A stretch of DNA of 64,000 nt from Trametes villosa (GCA_002964805.2 PUDQ02000010.1:1860001-1924000); one strand, 5' to 3'; positions 1 through 11,352 are shown, numbered from the stretch's first letter. Translations and numbers: made by a program. The notes: generated by a model from the sequence alone, not told the origin.

Positions 1-444
1 GAGACGTACGATGGCAGCGCACGTCCTGTGCATGTGCCTCTGCGCGACTGGCGAGATGCGTATTTCGGGCTTAGGGTATTTTTGACATACCGGGAGGACG
101 GGCGGGTATCTGAGGCATGCCCGCAAAGTCGAACGAAGTGCTATAGACGATCGGAGGGGAGCACCGCCTCAGAGGATGGGGCCGCCGACGTTCGAGACGC
201 ACCAGGCTCCTCGATCACGGTCCACATGTCCCCAAAAAGGCAGGGGGAGAGCCTTATTGGGCGATTGGGAGGAGGCAAAAGGTATCGGCCGACGGCAGTA
301 GTCGGCATAACGATGTCATAGGCGAGAGATGCCGGTGCTTTGGTCGGCGGCAGGAGATACGAGCGTCGAGAGTGGACCGCATGTGCCCAATCGCTGACTG
401 GGCTCCGTCCTTCTCATCGCTCCGAGCGGCATGCCGGCTCGAGA
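1..444. other. upstream intergenic sequence, no gene seen
   Basis: I see no coding exon with family resemblance and no RNA gene in this stretch. It probably holds the upstream promoter region of the MFS gene that begins at 521. Confidence 0.5.
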
Positions 445-454
445 TATACTTATA
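445..454 (+). promoter_or_regulatory. TATA-like box of the DHA1 MFS gene
   Basis: The sequence TATACTTATA lies about 67-76 bp upstream of the ATG at 521, a spacing compatible with a fungal core promoter. The assignment rests on motif and position only. Confidence 0.4.
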
Positions 455-520
455 CCTTGCCCTCCCCCGGGGCCCTCACACCGCTCCCCAGTACTCTGAG
501 CTCTGTAAGTCCTCGCGAAC

Positions 521-2807
521 ATGAAGGACAGCAGCCAAACCGTCCCTGAGTCTGGCCTCTCTTCCGCCGCACCCACCGTACACGACTCTCCAGGAATCTC
601 ACGCCCAGTTGACGCCTCCGACCCCAGCCTTCCCGAGAATTTGAAGGCACAGGGAGAGAAGAGCAAGAACGTACCTAATGACGATGACGACGGAGAGACG
701 CGTTCGACAGAGGGCGACGCGCTCGTGGTTGACTGGGAGGGTCCTGACGATCCTCAAAACCCAAAAAAGTGCGTCTACTGTTCATCTTAGAAGGCTTCCT
801 CAGGGTCTGCCTGTCCATCATGAACCGGAACTGACCGTGTGGGCGCAAACGCTCGTCTGCTCAACAGCTGGTCGTACAAGAAGAAATGGGCAGCCACCCT
901 GATTGTGTCCGCATTCACCTTCATCAGTCCAGTCTCATCTTCCATGATGGCCCCAGCGAGCATGCAGATTGCGCGAGAGTTCGGCATCACGAACTCGTCT
1001 GTGATTGCACTCCTCACCTCCGTCTTCGTTGCTGCATATGGTCAGTCAATTACTATTTGTGCAAGAAAGGCACCACTGACATCATCCCGTGTTACAGCGT
1101 TTGGACCTTTGCTCCTCGGACCCTTGAGTGAGCTTTTCGGTCGTTCACGGGTGCTGCAGATTGCAAATATGTGGTACTTTGGTACGTGCCTAACGCCCTT
1201 TAGTACTTCCTGAACACATCCCTCACACGATACAATATAGCCTGGAACCTTGGCTGTGGGTTCGCCCAGAATGAGGCTCAGTTGATCGCCTTCCGCTTCC
1301 TCGCCGGTCTTGGTGGTAGTGCCCCATTATCAGTGAGCGCAGTTTCTCAGGCCCACCGCGAGCGCGTATTGACCGCGACGTCCGTTCAGATAGGTGGTGG
1401 TGTACTTGGAGACTTATGGCGGCCAGAGGAGCGAGGGCAAGCTATCGCTCTCTACTCATTAGCGCCTTTGCTGGGTCCCGTTATTGGCCCCACGTGCGGT
1501 GCTTGGATCGCTCAGAGGTCTACATGGCGCTGGGTTGTACGTATTCTACAGCCACATGTTGCTTGTCACACACTCACCGGCCACTCCTGCAGTTCTGGGC
1601 TACCACAATTGTGGATGGCTTTATCCAGATCCTCGGACTGTTCTTCTTGAAAGAGAGTATGTGCGCTCATTGCAGGATTTATGCACTGAACATGCCTGAC
1701 CATGGCTTCTGTAGCATTCGCGCCAATCCTGTTGGAGCGCAAGGCTCAGCAGATACGAGCGAGCATGGATCCCGAGAAGGCCCAATCGCGCGAGGTTCGG
1801 ACAGTGTTCGACGGCGCGGATAGGCAGTACGTTTGTCTCGCCTGCAGCCCATATCTGAACAGCCAAGCTAACCATTCTCTAGTTGGAAGAACATCGTCAG
1901 GAAGGCCCTCATCCGCCCTTTCTCCCTCTTCTACCACGAGCCCATCGTCCAGCTTCTGGGCCTTTACATGGCATTTGTATACGGCACCCTGTACCGTGCG
2001 TCTCTCCAATCCCGTATCATAGCATACATCCACTAACGCTGCCGCCCTATAGTATTCCTGACGACCATCCCCTCAATATTCGAGGGCACCTACCGCCAGC
2101 CGGTTGGCATCGCCGGTCTGCACTACTTCGCCCTCGGTGTCGGCCTCACCGGCGCGTCCCAAATCAACGCGCGGCTGCTCGACAGGATATACAAGTACTA
2201 CCAGGAGAAGAACGGCGGCGTCGGCAAGCCAGAATACCGCTTACGTGAGTGCCCCTTCGCCTCTCAACCCTGGCACAAGAGGATTGACTCATCTCTGTAG
2301 CGTCGATGGTGCCCGGAGCAATCTTGCTTCCTGCAGGCTTGTTCATCACTGGCTGGACAGCGCGCGCGGACGTCCACTGGATCGCGCCCGACATCGGTAT
2401 CGCCCTCGTCGGTGCGGGCACCATCCTGAACTTCCAGTCGATCCAGACCTATATTATCGACACGTTCACGCTGCATGCCGCTTCCGGTGCGTTCCGGCTG
2501 TCTATCATTGACTACCAGTTGTATGCTGACCCGAACGGTGTCTCGTATAGCTCTCGCCGCCGCGACGTTCTTCCGTTCGATGGCGGGCTTCGGCTTCCCG
2601 CTGTTCGCGCCCGCCATGTACAACGCCCTCGGCTACGGCAAGGGCGACACGATCCTCGCGGCCGTCGCGATCGCCGTCGGTGTCCCTGCGTGCGTCGTCC
2701 GCCATTTACAGCCTGTCCCACATGCTAACAGTGCTTCACACAGACCATTCCTGTTCTGGAAGTATGGCGAACGGATACGAAACGCCAGCCGATACGCCCG
2801 GCGCTGA
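521..2807 (+). CDS. MFS transporter, DHA1 drug/polyamine:H+ antiporter type (TPO1-like)
   Basis: Plasma-membrane proton antiporter of the kind that exports drugs or polyamines; the substrate cannot be read from sequence. The ATG at 521 opens a hydrophilic, acidic N-tail of about 85 residues. About ten short exons then encode twelve helices. Visible marks are the pre-TM1 WSYKKKW segment, the ISPVSSSMMAPA stretch in TM1, GPLSELFGR in the TM2-3 loop, and GDLWRPEERGQAIALYS leading into LGPVIGP in TM5, which is typical of this antiporter family. The cytoplasmic middle loop carries YHEPIVQLLGLYMAFVYG. The C-terminus ends WKYGERIRNASRYARR. Introns are 50-70 bp with GT-AG ends, the first starting at about 769. 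No frame break is needed to join the exons, so the gene looks intact. Family call is firm, substrate unknown. Confidence 0.88.
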
Positions 2808-3207
2808 GACATCCTCGCCCATCCCGCCCTCTCTCACCTCTTCACACTGACGTCTCCAACATGAACCGCCCTCGATATCCCATCCATGTCGCACTGCTTT
2901 CCAGTCTCGGTCGCACTGTTACCCGTACTGACCTCTCATGTTTCCCTCACGCTGACGACGCATTATCACGCCGCCGCATCTCGCGCATCCTCACGTATCT
3001 ACCGGATCTCACCATAGAGTATGCACTCCGGGCACAGCGATGTACGCTGGCCTTTACTGCATTGTATTATCGTACGGCTCGTGTAATAACATATCCACCG
3101 TGATATCCTTCCGCGTATCCACTGCAATATTCTTCCATTGATCCACCGCGTACTACTATGGTCGCTCTTGCCCCTTCTGTCCTGAGGGAATAGGCAATAA
3201 CCTGGGA
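2808..3207. other. convergent 3' intergenic region
   Basis: This stretch lies between two converging genes and should hold both 3' untranslated regions. I see no gene here. Confidence 0.5.
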
Positions 3208-6114
3208 TCACGCTGGCTGCGTTCTGTTCAAGGTGGGATCTGCGATCGCGAGGAAGCCATACGACCATAGCTGGATCGCGTCCGACTCGGTGCCCGACGG
3301 CGACAGCGCCGCAAGGTCCGCGACGCTGAACGTGTTCGTCCCGTTGTCGAACTCGTACGACCATACTTCCGAGTAGAGCTCTGTCCGCAATATAGGACTC
3401 GCTGTCAGCTAGGTCCTCGCCAAGGGAAAGGATAAGGGTACGCACGGTCTTTCGCGCCACGGATAGACGTCCACAGGCGCGTCTGCGCATCACGGAGAGA
3501 CTGCACGAAGTCTCCGTCGGCGCACCATTCCGGTGCGGCGGGTGGAGCACGATTTGTATCTGCGCTCGTCGCGTTCCGAGAGTTAGTGCAGGATTCGAGC
3601 TGCCGCGCGAGGCCTGCCGCCATGAGTCCCTGCTGGAACGACCTATGGGGGAGAGTTGTGAGTGTTGCGGTACAGCGATGATAAACGGAGGCGTACCAAA
3701 CGACGGTACCGTGGTAGGCGGCGCGGTTCAAGACATCAATGATCGTAGTATTCGAGTCGTACGCAGGGTTCGCAACCACCATGCCGACATCTGTGAGCAA
3801 CCCTAAATGTATGATCGTATTAGCAACATAGATGTACTGCGTGAGTCTAGAAGACAGCGCCGTACCTATGGGATACGGCTGCAGCGCATCCACGACATGC
3901 TGCAGGAACACCCTGGAAACATTCGCGCCGTACAGCAGGTTGAACCCCAGGTCCGAGTTGAGCACCTCGACCGGTGTGCCCTCCTCCTTCAGCGACAAGG
4001 CATAATATGAGACGTTCCCGTTCCCGTTTCCGCCTTCTAAAAGCGCCTCGCTTAAGTTCGCAGTTTGCACGAAGTTCCTCAACCGGCCTTCCGCGTCGTC
4101 TCTCGTCACGTTGACCTCAAACAGCCCCGCCGCCTCCTTCTCCCACACGCCCGCAACGTCCCGCACCGCGTTCGTATCCAGCCCAGTAAAGTTGAGCACG
4201 CCCGTGTTGAGCAGCGCCTGCGTGGCGCGCAGGGACGCGGGCACGAGCGCACTGTTCACGTCGAACGGGTACACGCCGAAGCCGAGCCCTTCGTTGCTGT
4301 CGCGCCAGTTTCCGACGGGCTGGCCTGGGCGGAGACGGATGAGGTTGGAGACCTGCGGGGCAAGGGCGAAGGGCATGGCGCGCTCTAGGTTGTATAAGAT
4401 TGTCCTACAAGCGCGGCGTAGTAAATATGAGCGGGCGGTGCGTGAGACGGGTAGACGTACCGGTTGAGGATTTCGGCATAGGTACCGTTTTGCAGTGTCG
4501 CGTTCTGGGAGAGGAACTGCTCGGCACGACCAGCACCTTGTGGGAGCTCGAGGAAGTAGTGACTCAGCGCGGGGAGGAGCAGCAGGTCTGCGTATTCTGT
4601 GTGAGCGACACGCTGACGTCTCAAGCGGTACTAGGCATATGCATATACCTGTGTCGATCATCTAGACGGGTGTTAATATCGATGTCTCGTACGAGACAGC
4701 CGCAGTCATCGTACCTTGTAGTCGTAGAACGGGGTATTGCCTAGGTCGCTTCTTCCATTCTGGATGTTGACCTAGAATTGTACACTCAATAACGCGGGGA
4801 GGACGCGCCAACATAAACCACGGACGAAGGAAGCATAATCTCCTGTGTGTCTCGTGAGTGAACCCTGTCTACACAACGAAGCACGTTGAACCGCGACACG
4901 CACCAATTGTCTCCTCATGGCACAACGCCCCGGTAGAGTTCGTCCGCTCGATGACAGCACCCAGAGCGGATTCGATCGCTTCCGCCGTGAGCGTCGGCAT
5001 AAGTAACCGGAGAGCAATCAGGGAATCCCGGCCGAAATACTGGTGCGTAGTAGCGCGTCAGCCCTTCGTCCTAAGAAGCCCCCCTCTGAGACACTCACCG
5101 TCAGAAAGCGCCACCCGCCAGCAGTGAACTTGTTTTCATAAGTGAGGAATGAGACCTATAGCCCGCACGTCAGTTGTCGTAGCATTCCGCCAGAACTCTG
5201 GCCTACCTGCTTTGCCGCCTCATTCTCTCCGCTCGCCAGGCCTTTCAACACCTCCCGGAGAGCCACTGACCCATTAATGCTCCCCGGCAGGAACAGCTCC
5301 TGAGTGTCTACTCCCGGCAAGCTCGTCTCGTTCGTCACGACCTTCACCGTCACCACGCCGCCCTGCCCATCTCCGCTCGAAGGCACGAGTATGTCCACCG
5401 TCGGTGAGCTTCCCGTGCTTCCGTTCCCAGGAGTGACCGCCAAGCGTGCAGGGCTTCCAGCCGGTACAGACAAGTAGAGGTCCGCGCCCTTATAACGTCC
5501 CGACCTGGGCGAGGTCTCGTTGATCCACTGCCGGTGCAGGCGGAGCGACGTCTCGTTGTGCTCAGCAAGGGCGTAGTTGAAGATCGCGTTCATTGTGCCG
5601 CCGCCCTCGACGTAGTCTGCGGGATGCAAAGGCGTCAGTACTACTTTCGTGCTGGCGTCGCATATTGCATACCCCTCATCGCGCGAACGGCGCCGACGAT
5701 AGTAACCCCAAGCGTCGCGTTCCCGTCAAACGCGAGGTCGGCCTGTACGCCGACATTGAAGTAATCCGCCGTCGCGCTCTTGAACGAACCCTCCACGAGG
5801 CTCACGTTCAACGCCGTTCCCGATGCCGGGCGCTCTGCGGTGGCACCAGGGCCATCCTTGGGCAAAAAGTAGGCGAGTGCCCCAGAGTTCCCTGCAGGGA
5901 GCGCGACCACAAACCGTCGCGCCGCGCTCGTGCTGTTCGCGCTCGTAAGCAGGAGCTGTGCGCTCGTCAGGTTGTCGCGGAGAAAGTAGTTGTCGTTGCC
6001 TCCAGAAGATACGTTAAACGCAAGCGTCGGCTGTTGCTCCCCGACGATCTGCGCAACCGCTGCACTCCGGAGCCCGGAGAGCAGGAAGACTCCGAGAATT
6101 CGAGTAAGCCGCAT
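3208..6114 (-). CDS. secreted six-hairpin glycosidase-like protein (glycogen-debranching-like fold)
   Basis: Predicted extracellular protein. It opens with a signal peptide (MRLTRILGVFLLSGLRSAAVAQ) followed by a beta-rich N-terminal half with many N-glycosylation sequons. The C-terminal half resembles the alpha/alpha-barrel (six-hairpin) glycosidases. It contains YFGRDSLIALR followed about 40 residues later by CHEETIGDYASF, then a helical repeat region with VSNLIRLRPGQPVGNWRD and SNEGLGFGVYPFDVN. Acidic residues in these motifs would be candidate catalytic residues, but I cannot assign them. At least eight exons are joined through GT-AG introns of about 50-60 bp; HEETIG and DYASF are interrupted by one of them. 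The protein ends ADPTLNRTQPA. Close homologues are usually annotated as six-hairpin glycosidase or amylo-1,6-glucosidase-like; the true substrate is unknown. Confidence 0.75.
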
Positions 6115-6627
6115 AGCTATGGCGATTCTCGAGTGGAGGTGTTGAGGTAGAGAATCGGGGGTGCAGTCGTTGGCGCACTTGACTTTTAGTAGTACTCACC
6201 TCAACTCGGCTAGGCATCATATGCTCATAGCGTCATGCACGGGGTCAGCTGGCCCCTGTTAGTAGCGGCTAAGGGATAGGAGAGCTCGCGTGCCGGTCCG
6301 CCCATGATCTCCCCGGGTGTTCATGCGCAGTAGCGGGGACAGCTGTCGTATGACTTTAGAGTCTATGACAGCCTTACGCAACCTGGCTTGAGGTCAGGGT
6401 GAAGGTGGCGCTCTCATACTGCCGGGTGTTTTGGGGTCGTAGTTCTTCCTAAGGCAACGAACACACAGAGAAGAAAGGAGCAAGACCAGGATGGAAACAC
6501 CCACCTGCCAGTTTGATATCCTGCTTCTGAAGAATCCCGCCTTCCTGGAGTCGTACAGCTTATAACCATGACATTACCTCCAGAGCATACAGATACACCT
6601 GTGCAGACATAACAATACAACGTACAC
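6115..6627. other. intergenic region between glycosidase-like gene and sde2
   Basis: It holds the 5' flank of the glycosidase-like gene and the 3' flank of sde2, both on the minus strand. No further gene is apparent. Confidence 0.5.
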
Positions 6628-7554
6628 TCAAGCACTGGCCACGCCGACCGCCGCCGCCGTGGCAGCTGCAACTGGGGACGACTCGAGGACCTTCTCCGTC
6701 ACAGTGGATGCTGACTCTATGACCTTCTCAGCTACCGCGGTTGCTGCAGCGACAGTCGAGGCAACCGTGTTGGACGAAGCTTCCGCGGGCGGGTTGTGGG
6801 CCGTCTTCGCCTTCTTCTTCTTCTTCTTAAGCATGGCTAAGGGAGGGGTAAGCAATTCGTCACAAACAAGCTTCACAACTGAGTCACGTACCGACAGAGA
6901 CCGCGCTCTTGACGTTCTCGACAAGGTCCTTGCTCTGCTCGATGTACTCGGTGTCCTCCAGCCGGTGCTTCTTGCCCACGAGGGGATCCGAGGACGATGA
7001 ACTGCCGGGGGTGATGCCGAGCTTCTTCTCCAGAGCCTCCAACTTGGCCCTCTGTGCCTCCTGCTGTGCCTTCTTGCGGAGAGGCTCGCTCTCGATGTAG
7101 TCGGCAAGCCTGTATAATGCGTAAGTCGTCAGTTACAAAAGGCATATGTTCGGACGTACTTCTTAGCCTCCTTGATCGTGCTCAAGCGCCGCCCACTGAG
7201 GTCCCTGCAAGAGTCGTTGTTGCTCGTCTTCTGGCTGCTCATGCGACCTCCGGCAGCGCGCAGCTGCGAACCGAAACCACCCTTGCCGCCGCGAAGCCTT
7301 GGGACAAGGCGCAAGGAGATGAGGCTGTGGTTGTCCGCTTCATCATCGAGAAGTGATGCGAGAGGCGCATGTAGTTCCGGGACGGGACCAGAGGTGGGCG
7401 AGAGAACGAGGTCTGCAGCAGCGGAGTGAAGCGGGAGGGAAGGATAGCGTTCGGCAAGGACCTGGTAAAGCTCAGAGAACGAAGTCTCCGAGGGGACGGA
7501 TAGGGCGAGGGTAGGGAAGGGGGAGAAGGTCGAGATAAGAACCGAGGTCGACAT
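6628..7554 (-). CDS. sde2: Sde2 ubiquitin-fold splicing / genome maintenance factor
   Basis: Nuclear factor known in fission yeast and human. It is cleaved after an internal Gly-Gly of its ubiquitin-like N-terminus, and the C-terminal product then acts in the spliceosome for selected introns and in replication stress and telomere silencing. Residues 1 to about 90 form the ubiquitin-like part, ending [19 protein letters not shown] is the diagnostic cleavage site. The conserved core [19 protein letters not shown] and TIKEAKKLADYIE follows. A charged coiled-coil segment ([20 protein letters not shown]) comes next, then a basic KKKKKK stretch and an Ala/Val-rich C-terminus. Three exons are seen. 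The start is the only ATG preceding the ubiquitin fold. The gene diverges from the DUF1295 gene. Confidence 0.9.
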
Positions 7555-7969
7555 CGTGTGTTATAGCTGAGAGGAGGTAGAGCAAGACGACAGAGCGCGT
7601 GTCAGGACGGAGAAAGAGGTCGCCGACGTTGTGGTCGACGAGCAAGACGCTGCTTAGCGCCCACTGAACGGACGACGGGCGCCACTGTTGAGGAGGCCAA
7701 GCAAGGACAGATAGAGCGCCCACGTGGTGCGGGGTAATAGACACCGACGTCACGATCGCAGGCAGCTCGCTCTCATCCTCTGTCTCGCTCTCACGCACCC
7801 CCCCAACCACGTCGACGGCAACCTTGTCAACGACGGAGTACGACCCCCGTTTCACTCAGGCCTTCTTGCAATCTTTGCGGCGGTAGGTGATCACCGAAAT
7901 TACAAGTACGCCGAGTGTCATTTCGTACTGTCGCGACGCGTCTACTAACGCGTCGCCCGCTAGAACATC
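7555..7969. promoter_or_regulatory. divergent promoter region sde2 / DUF1295
   Basis: This 415 bp gap separates two head-to-head genes and so must contain both 5' regions. I see no clear TATA box on either strand. Confidence 0.45.
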
Positions 7970-9315
7970 ATGGCGCCCCTCCCAGTCGCCATTTACCGCG
8001 GAATCTCGCCCACATTCCAGTGGCCCATCAAGTTCTGCTTGTACAACACAGCCGCAGTCTACATTCTGTCTATCATCACGGGCAATGTCTCCCAAGTCGA
8101 CCGCGTGTGGACGTTCCTGCCGACCATATACACTGCGTACTTCGCGCTGCTCCCTCTCTGGCCTAGCAAGCCTCAGTTGTTTTTCTGGCCATACGTCCCG
8201 GAAACAGCGAATCCGGCAGTTGTGCAGCAATACAGCCCGAGAGCGCTCTTGATGTTTGGATTGGTGGTAAGTTCTCTTGAGACATCCTTCACACCAGGAA
8301 TCCACAGCTAAACCTTGCACAGTTCCTCTGGATGTGTCGGTAAGCGACAATGACGTGATTCTTATATTCTGCGCGCTGAGGGAATACTCCAGCTTGTCAT
8401 ACAACACCTGGAGGCGTGGGCTATTCAACTTGTACGTGTCGTGTTGCCCTGAATAACCCGCAAACTCATTCTGTTCGTAGGAACGATGAAGACTACCGAT
8501 GGGCTATCTTGCGCCAGAAAATTCCGGCATGGTTGTTCCAAGTCACGAACCTCGTCTTCATAGGTATGCTGCTCCTTTCGTACGGTTGGTTGTAGCGGGC
8601 GTGCTCATGACGGAAATCCCTAGCCTTCATTCAGAACGTCATCCTGTTCCTACTCGGCATTCCCACGCAGATTGCAGCGGTTCAACAGCCAAGAGCTTTG
8701 AGCACGTCTGACTACATCCTTGCAACCCTCGCCCTCCTGGATCTCGCCACCGAGTTTGTCGCCGACAACCAGCAGTACTCGTTCCAGACATACAAGCGCC
8801 TTGGTATTCACGAGAAGAACGAGTGGCCTGGCGCGCGTATCAAGTGGACACCCGCTGACGCTAAGCGCGGTTTCGTGACGCGCGGTCTGTGGGCCTGGTC
8901 CCGTCACCCTAACTTCTTTTGCGAGCAGAGCTTCTGGGTATGTTTACCACACGGACTGTTGTTACCTTGACTAACTATTGAATCGTTATGATAGGTGATC
9001 ATCAACCTATTCCCTCTGCTCGCGCCCGAGTCGCCCCGCTTGGCCCCCTTGTCGCTCAACAGCATAACTCCCATCTGGCCGCTCTTGCCATCAATCGTGC
9101 TCTGCTTGTTGTTCTTCTCATCGACGCGCTTCACCGAGAGCATTTCGATCTCCAAGTACCCTGAAGGCTACCGCGCTTACCAGAGCCGCGTCGCGATGTT
9201 CGCTCCGTTCCTGACTCCCGTTTGGGGCTTGCTTCTTCAGCTGCAGGGGAAGAAGGAGAAGGTCGATCGCTTGGTATATGGCCAGGACGTCGAGGAGACG
9301 AAGAAAATCCAGTGA
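7970..9315 (+). CDS. DUF1295 integral membrane protein (steroid-reductase superfamily)
   Basis: Polytopic membrane protein of the DUF1295 / isoprenylcysteine-methyltransferase-like superfamily, which shares a fold with 3-oxo-5-alpha-steroid 4-dehydrogenases. The start is MAPLPVAIYRGISPTFQWPI. Family marks are LSYNTWRRGLFNLNDEDYRW near residue 110, LDLATEFVADNQQYSFQTYK, and the conserved C-terminal block GLWAWSRHPNFFCEQSFW, where the SRHPNF motif binds the cofactor in relatives. After that come hydrophobic helices and STRFTESISISKYPEGYRAY. Tiny exons are present, including one around 8325-8340. The protein ends QDVEETKKIQ. No biochemical substrate is known for this group, so reductase activity is inference. 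Confidence 0.85.
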
Positions 9316-9516
9316 TCTTCCGTTTGTGCGTTATCTTCTTGGACTGAACCGTGTACCTCCCTGTCTAGTCTCGCTGTCGTATCGCCCCGTGTATATTCGT
9401 TGAATGCATTGTAACTTACTTTTGGACAGGCCGAGTGCGTCGGTGACATCAGCGGGCTACTTCAGGAAGGTAAGGTCGCGGACGAGCGACCCAGTCGCGA
9501 TCACAATTTCCCCTGG

Positions 9517-9524
9517 TATAAGAG
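9517..9524 (+). promoter_or_regulatory. TATA box of hairpin locus 1
   Basis: TATAAGAG sits about 93-100 bp upstream of the ATG at 9617 and is followed by a pyrimidine-rich leader. The second hairpin locus has a CATAAAGA box at nearly the same distance from its own ATG, which supports both as related promoters. Confidence 0.5.
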
Positions 9525-9616
9525 ACTGTTCGGGTCAGCCACGCTCCCTCACCTATCTTTCCCTCCTACCACTACCATCTGCTACTTTCCCCCACTTTTC
9601 GAAGCACCTGCCTACC

Positions 9617-9826
9617 ATGCCTTCCCGCTCCACCCCCACCTGCATCGTCACCCTCCGCATCCCCGCAGAGGACGCCCTGCCCACCCGCGACCTCAAGGTC
9701 ACCTTCTGCCCCGCGACGACGCGCGCCGACTCGACTGAGCGCCGGACGCTCCGGTCGCCGGCACCCAAGCCCAAGGCGAAGCGGTCCTTCCCCAAGGGCC
9801 TGCTCCCGCTTAGGCTGTTCCAGTAG
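9617..9826 (+). CDS. short basic protein of 69 residues heading hairpin locus 1
   Basis: I do not recognise this protein. A single exon runs from MPSRSTPTCIVTLRIPAEDA to FPKGLLPLRLFQ. It is rich in Arg, Lys and Pro (SPAPKPKAKRSFPKG near the C-terminus), has no signal peptide and no domain I can name. The start has a reasonable fungal context (CTACCATGCC). The leader and first codons resemble those of the gene at 20569 (TCIVT compared with ACIIV, each after a TATA-like box about 100 bp upstream), so the two are probably paralogous transcription units. The ORF lies just upstream of the hairpin array and may be the coding part of its host transcript, or an upstream ORF of a mainly non-coding RNA. 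Confidence 0.45.
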   Translation: MPSRSTPTCIVTLRIPAEDALPTRDLKVTFCPATTRADSTERRTLRSPAPKPKAKRSFPKGLLPLRLFQ

Positions 9827-10200
9827 AGGATCCCCGTCGAGTCAAGCACGACGTTGGTGACACTCTACTGGCCGTCGTATGCTCCTCTTCTTTATTTGGT
9901 CTCGGTCTCGGTCTTGGACACTTCTTCTTCTCCCCACTATACCCCTTATACTATAAAACCTATAGTGCGTTCTCGTTGCGCCTCGGACTTTTTTGCGTTA
10001 CGTTGGCACATACTTCGGACATCTTTACATACTGGCACGGACTAGCTCTCCCCTTCATTGCGCTTACTCCCTTTCTTCCCCCCTCTCTACAGCAGCCTCA
10101 ACTCCCCACACGCGCAGCTGAAGACCACCGACCGAGGACCCGAGGACGGCGCCCATCCGAGCATGGGCTGAGCACAGTGCGGCTGACGGCGGCGGCGGTC
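9827..10200 (+). other. transcribed leader of the hairpin array, no ORF
   Basis: The stretch has long pyrimidine tracts and no convincing coding exon. It would be the 3' region of the short ORF and the lead-in to the first hairpin. Confidence 0.35.
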
Positions 10201-10245
10201 CATCGGGGGAAGTGGGGGGAGTCATGGCCCCTCACGATCCCGGTG
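10201..10245 (+). ncRNA. hairpin A of locus 1
   Basis: Arms CATCGGG and CCCGGTG pair with one U-G, followed by an internal loop and GTGGGG with CCCCTCAC. The loop region contains GGGGAGTCATGGCCCC at 10216-10231, which recurs identically at 21268-21283. Confidence 0.5.
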
Positions 10246-10351
10246 TCTCGTTCAATTCCCGAGGCCGTTTCTTCTTCGGTGAGAGTCCTATTCACTTTCT
10301 AGTATTACGCTCGATGAAAATGCCTGCCTTTCTATCCACAGCTCCAACGAA

Positions 10352-10414
10352 GGCGCCAGCGAAGTCGAAAGAGGGCCTGATCAACCCCGTGAGGTCGGCT
10401 TCCCTGGCAACGCC
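10352..10414 (+). ncRNA. hairpin B of locus 1, loop CTGATCA
   Basis: Stem segments GGCG/CGCC, CCAG/CTGG, GAAGTCGA/TCGGCTTC (one U-G) and GGG/CCC surround a CTGATCA loop at 10377-10383. The loop and right arm closely match the second hairpin of locus 2 at 21508-21540. Confidence 0.55.
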
Positions 10415-10592
10415 GCGGTAGAGTATATTCTCGGGTTGGTGCTTCGAATCGTGCGTCGTGGTCTGATTTTTTCTAGTATCCCGGCGTCGCCCTCCACGTT
10501 GGTCTTAGGTGAGTTCATTCATTGGCGCTCTTCGAGCTAGGCTAACTCGTATGCTTCGGACGTTTTCTAGAAGTACTGTTTGCGGCGAGAGG

Positions 10593-10682
10593 GGAGGGAC
10601 CCGGTGCGGCGATGCAGGGGTTGCGGGAGGAGGCTGGCCACCGCTTCTCGTGACTCTTGCACTCGCTGGCGCCGGTCCCTCC
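10593..10682 (+). ncRNA. array hairpin 1, loop CTGGCCA
   Basis: Arms of about 42 nt pair around a CTGGCCA loop at 10634-10640. By hand I count three single-base bulges, one A-G mismatch and about eight G-U pairs. The outer stem is GGAGGGA with TCCCTCC. The host exon reads 10571-10694 and ends AAG before ATGAGT. Confidence 0.65.
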
Positions 10683-10766
10683 GGGTCGGAGAAGATGAGT
10701 ATTCCACATTGTTGTTGAGGGGAAGCGCATCACTAACTGGATACACAGCTTTCAAGACCGCTAAGC

Positions 10767-10804
10767 CCGAGTTTGGGTATCTGCTGCTAGATACCCAAGC
10801 TCGG
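10767..10804 (+). ncRNA. 16-bp hairpin in linker exon 1
   Basis: Left arm 10767-10782 and right arm 10789-10804 pair over 16 positions with a single U-G and a GCTGCT loop at 10783-10788. The sequence is unrelated to the CTGGCCA hairpins and lies in the linker exon between array hairpins 1 and 2. Confidence 0.6.
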
Positions 10805-10963
10805 AAACGGCAAGTCGACTGTTGAGCATGCCGCAAGCCATGCGCGCCGCCCTCGGCAGGTGAGTCCCTCCCTTCGTGAGCTTCCAGCTCGACAACTGTT
10901 ATGTTATTGACTGCTTTTAAGATGCGCTACAGGCCTAGGCTTGGGCGAGGACGGTGGGAGGAA

Positions 10964-11038
10964 CCGACGCCACGATGCGAAAGTCGCCGAAAGAGACTGG
11001 CCACCTCTTTCTGTGACTCTCGTACTCGTCGGCGCCGG
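10964..11038 (+). ncRNA. array hairpin 2, loop CTGGCCA
   Basis: The stem GAAAGAG/CTCTTTC closes on the loop at 10997-11003. It continues as AAGTC/GACTC, TGCG/CGTA and CCGACGCC/GGCGCCGG with a 3x3 internal loop and two bulges. This unit has the most A-C mismatches, about four. Confidence 0.6.
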
Positions 11039-11282
11039 GGATGGGTCACGATAAGATGAGTGTCTCGATACACCGACAGCGTATTAGCCTCTAACCGACT
11101 GCACTGACTCGGATACAGGCCCAGCATCGCCGCCCATGCAAGTTCCCTCAACATTATCTTCGATGCAGGTGAGTATCATGCTATCGTACAATAGTAGTAT
11201 GGCAGAATCTCATACGCCTAACGTACCCTATTGTTACAGCTCACTAAAGGTGCCGGCGGTTAGACGGAGGGGAGGGGGCAGT

Positions 11283-11352
11283 GGCGCTGCGGTGCGAGGG
11301 CTGCGGGGAGAGGCTGGCCACCTCTCTTCGTAGCTCTCGTATCGCGGGCGCC
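11283..11352 (+). ncRNA. array hairpin 3, loop CTGGCCA
   Basis: The two arms pair almost completely from GAGAGG/CCTCTC at the loop (11314-11320) to GGCGC/GCGCC at the base, with about six G-U pairs and one small bulge. Confidence 0.65.
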
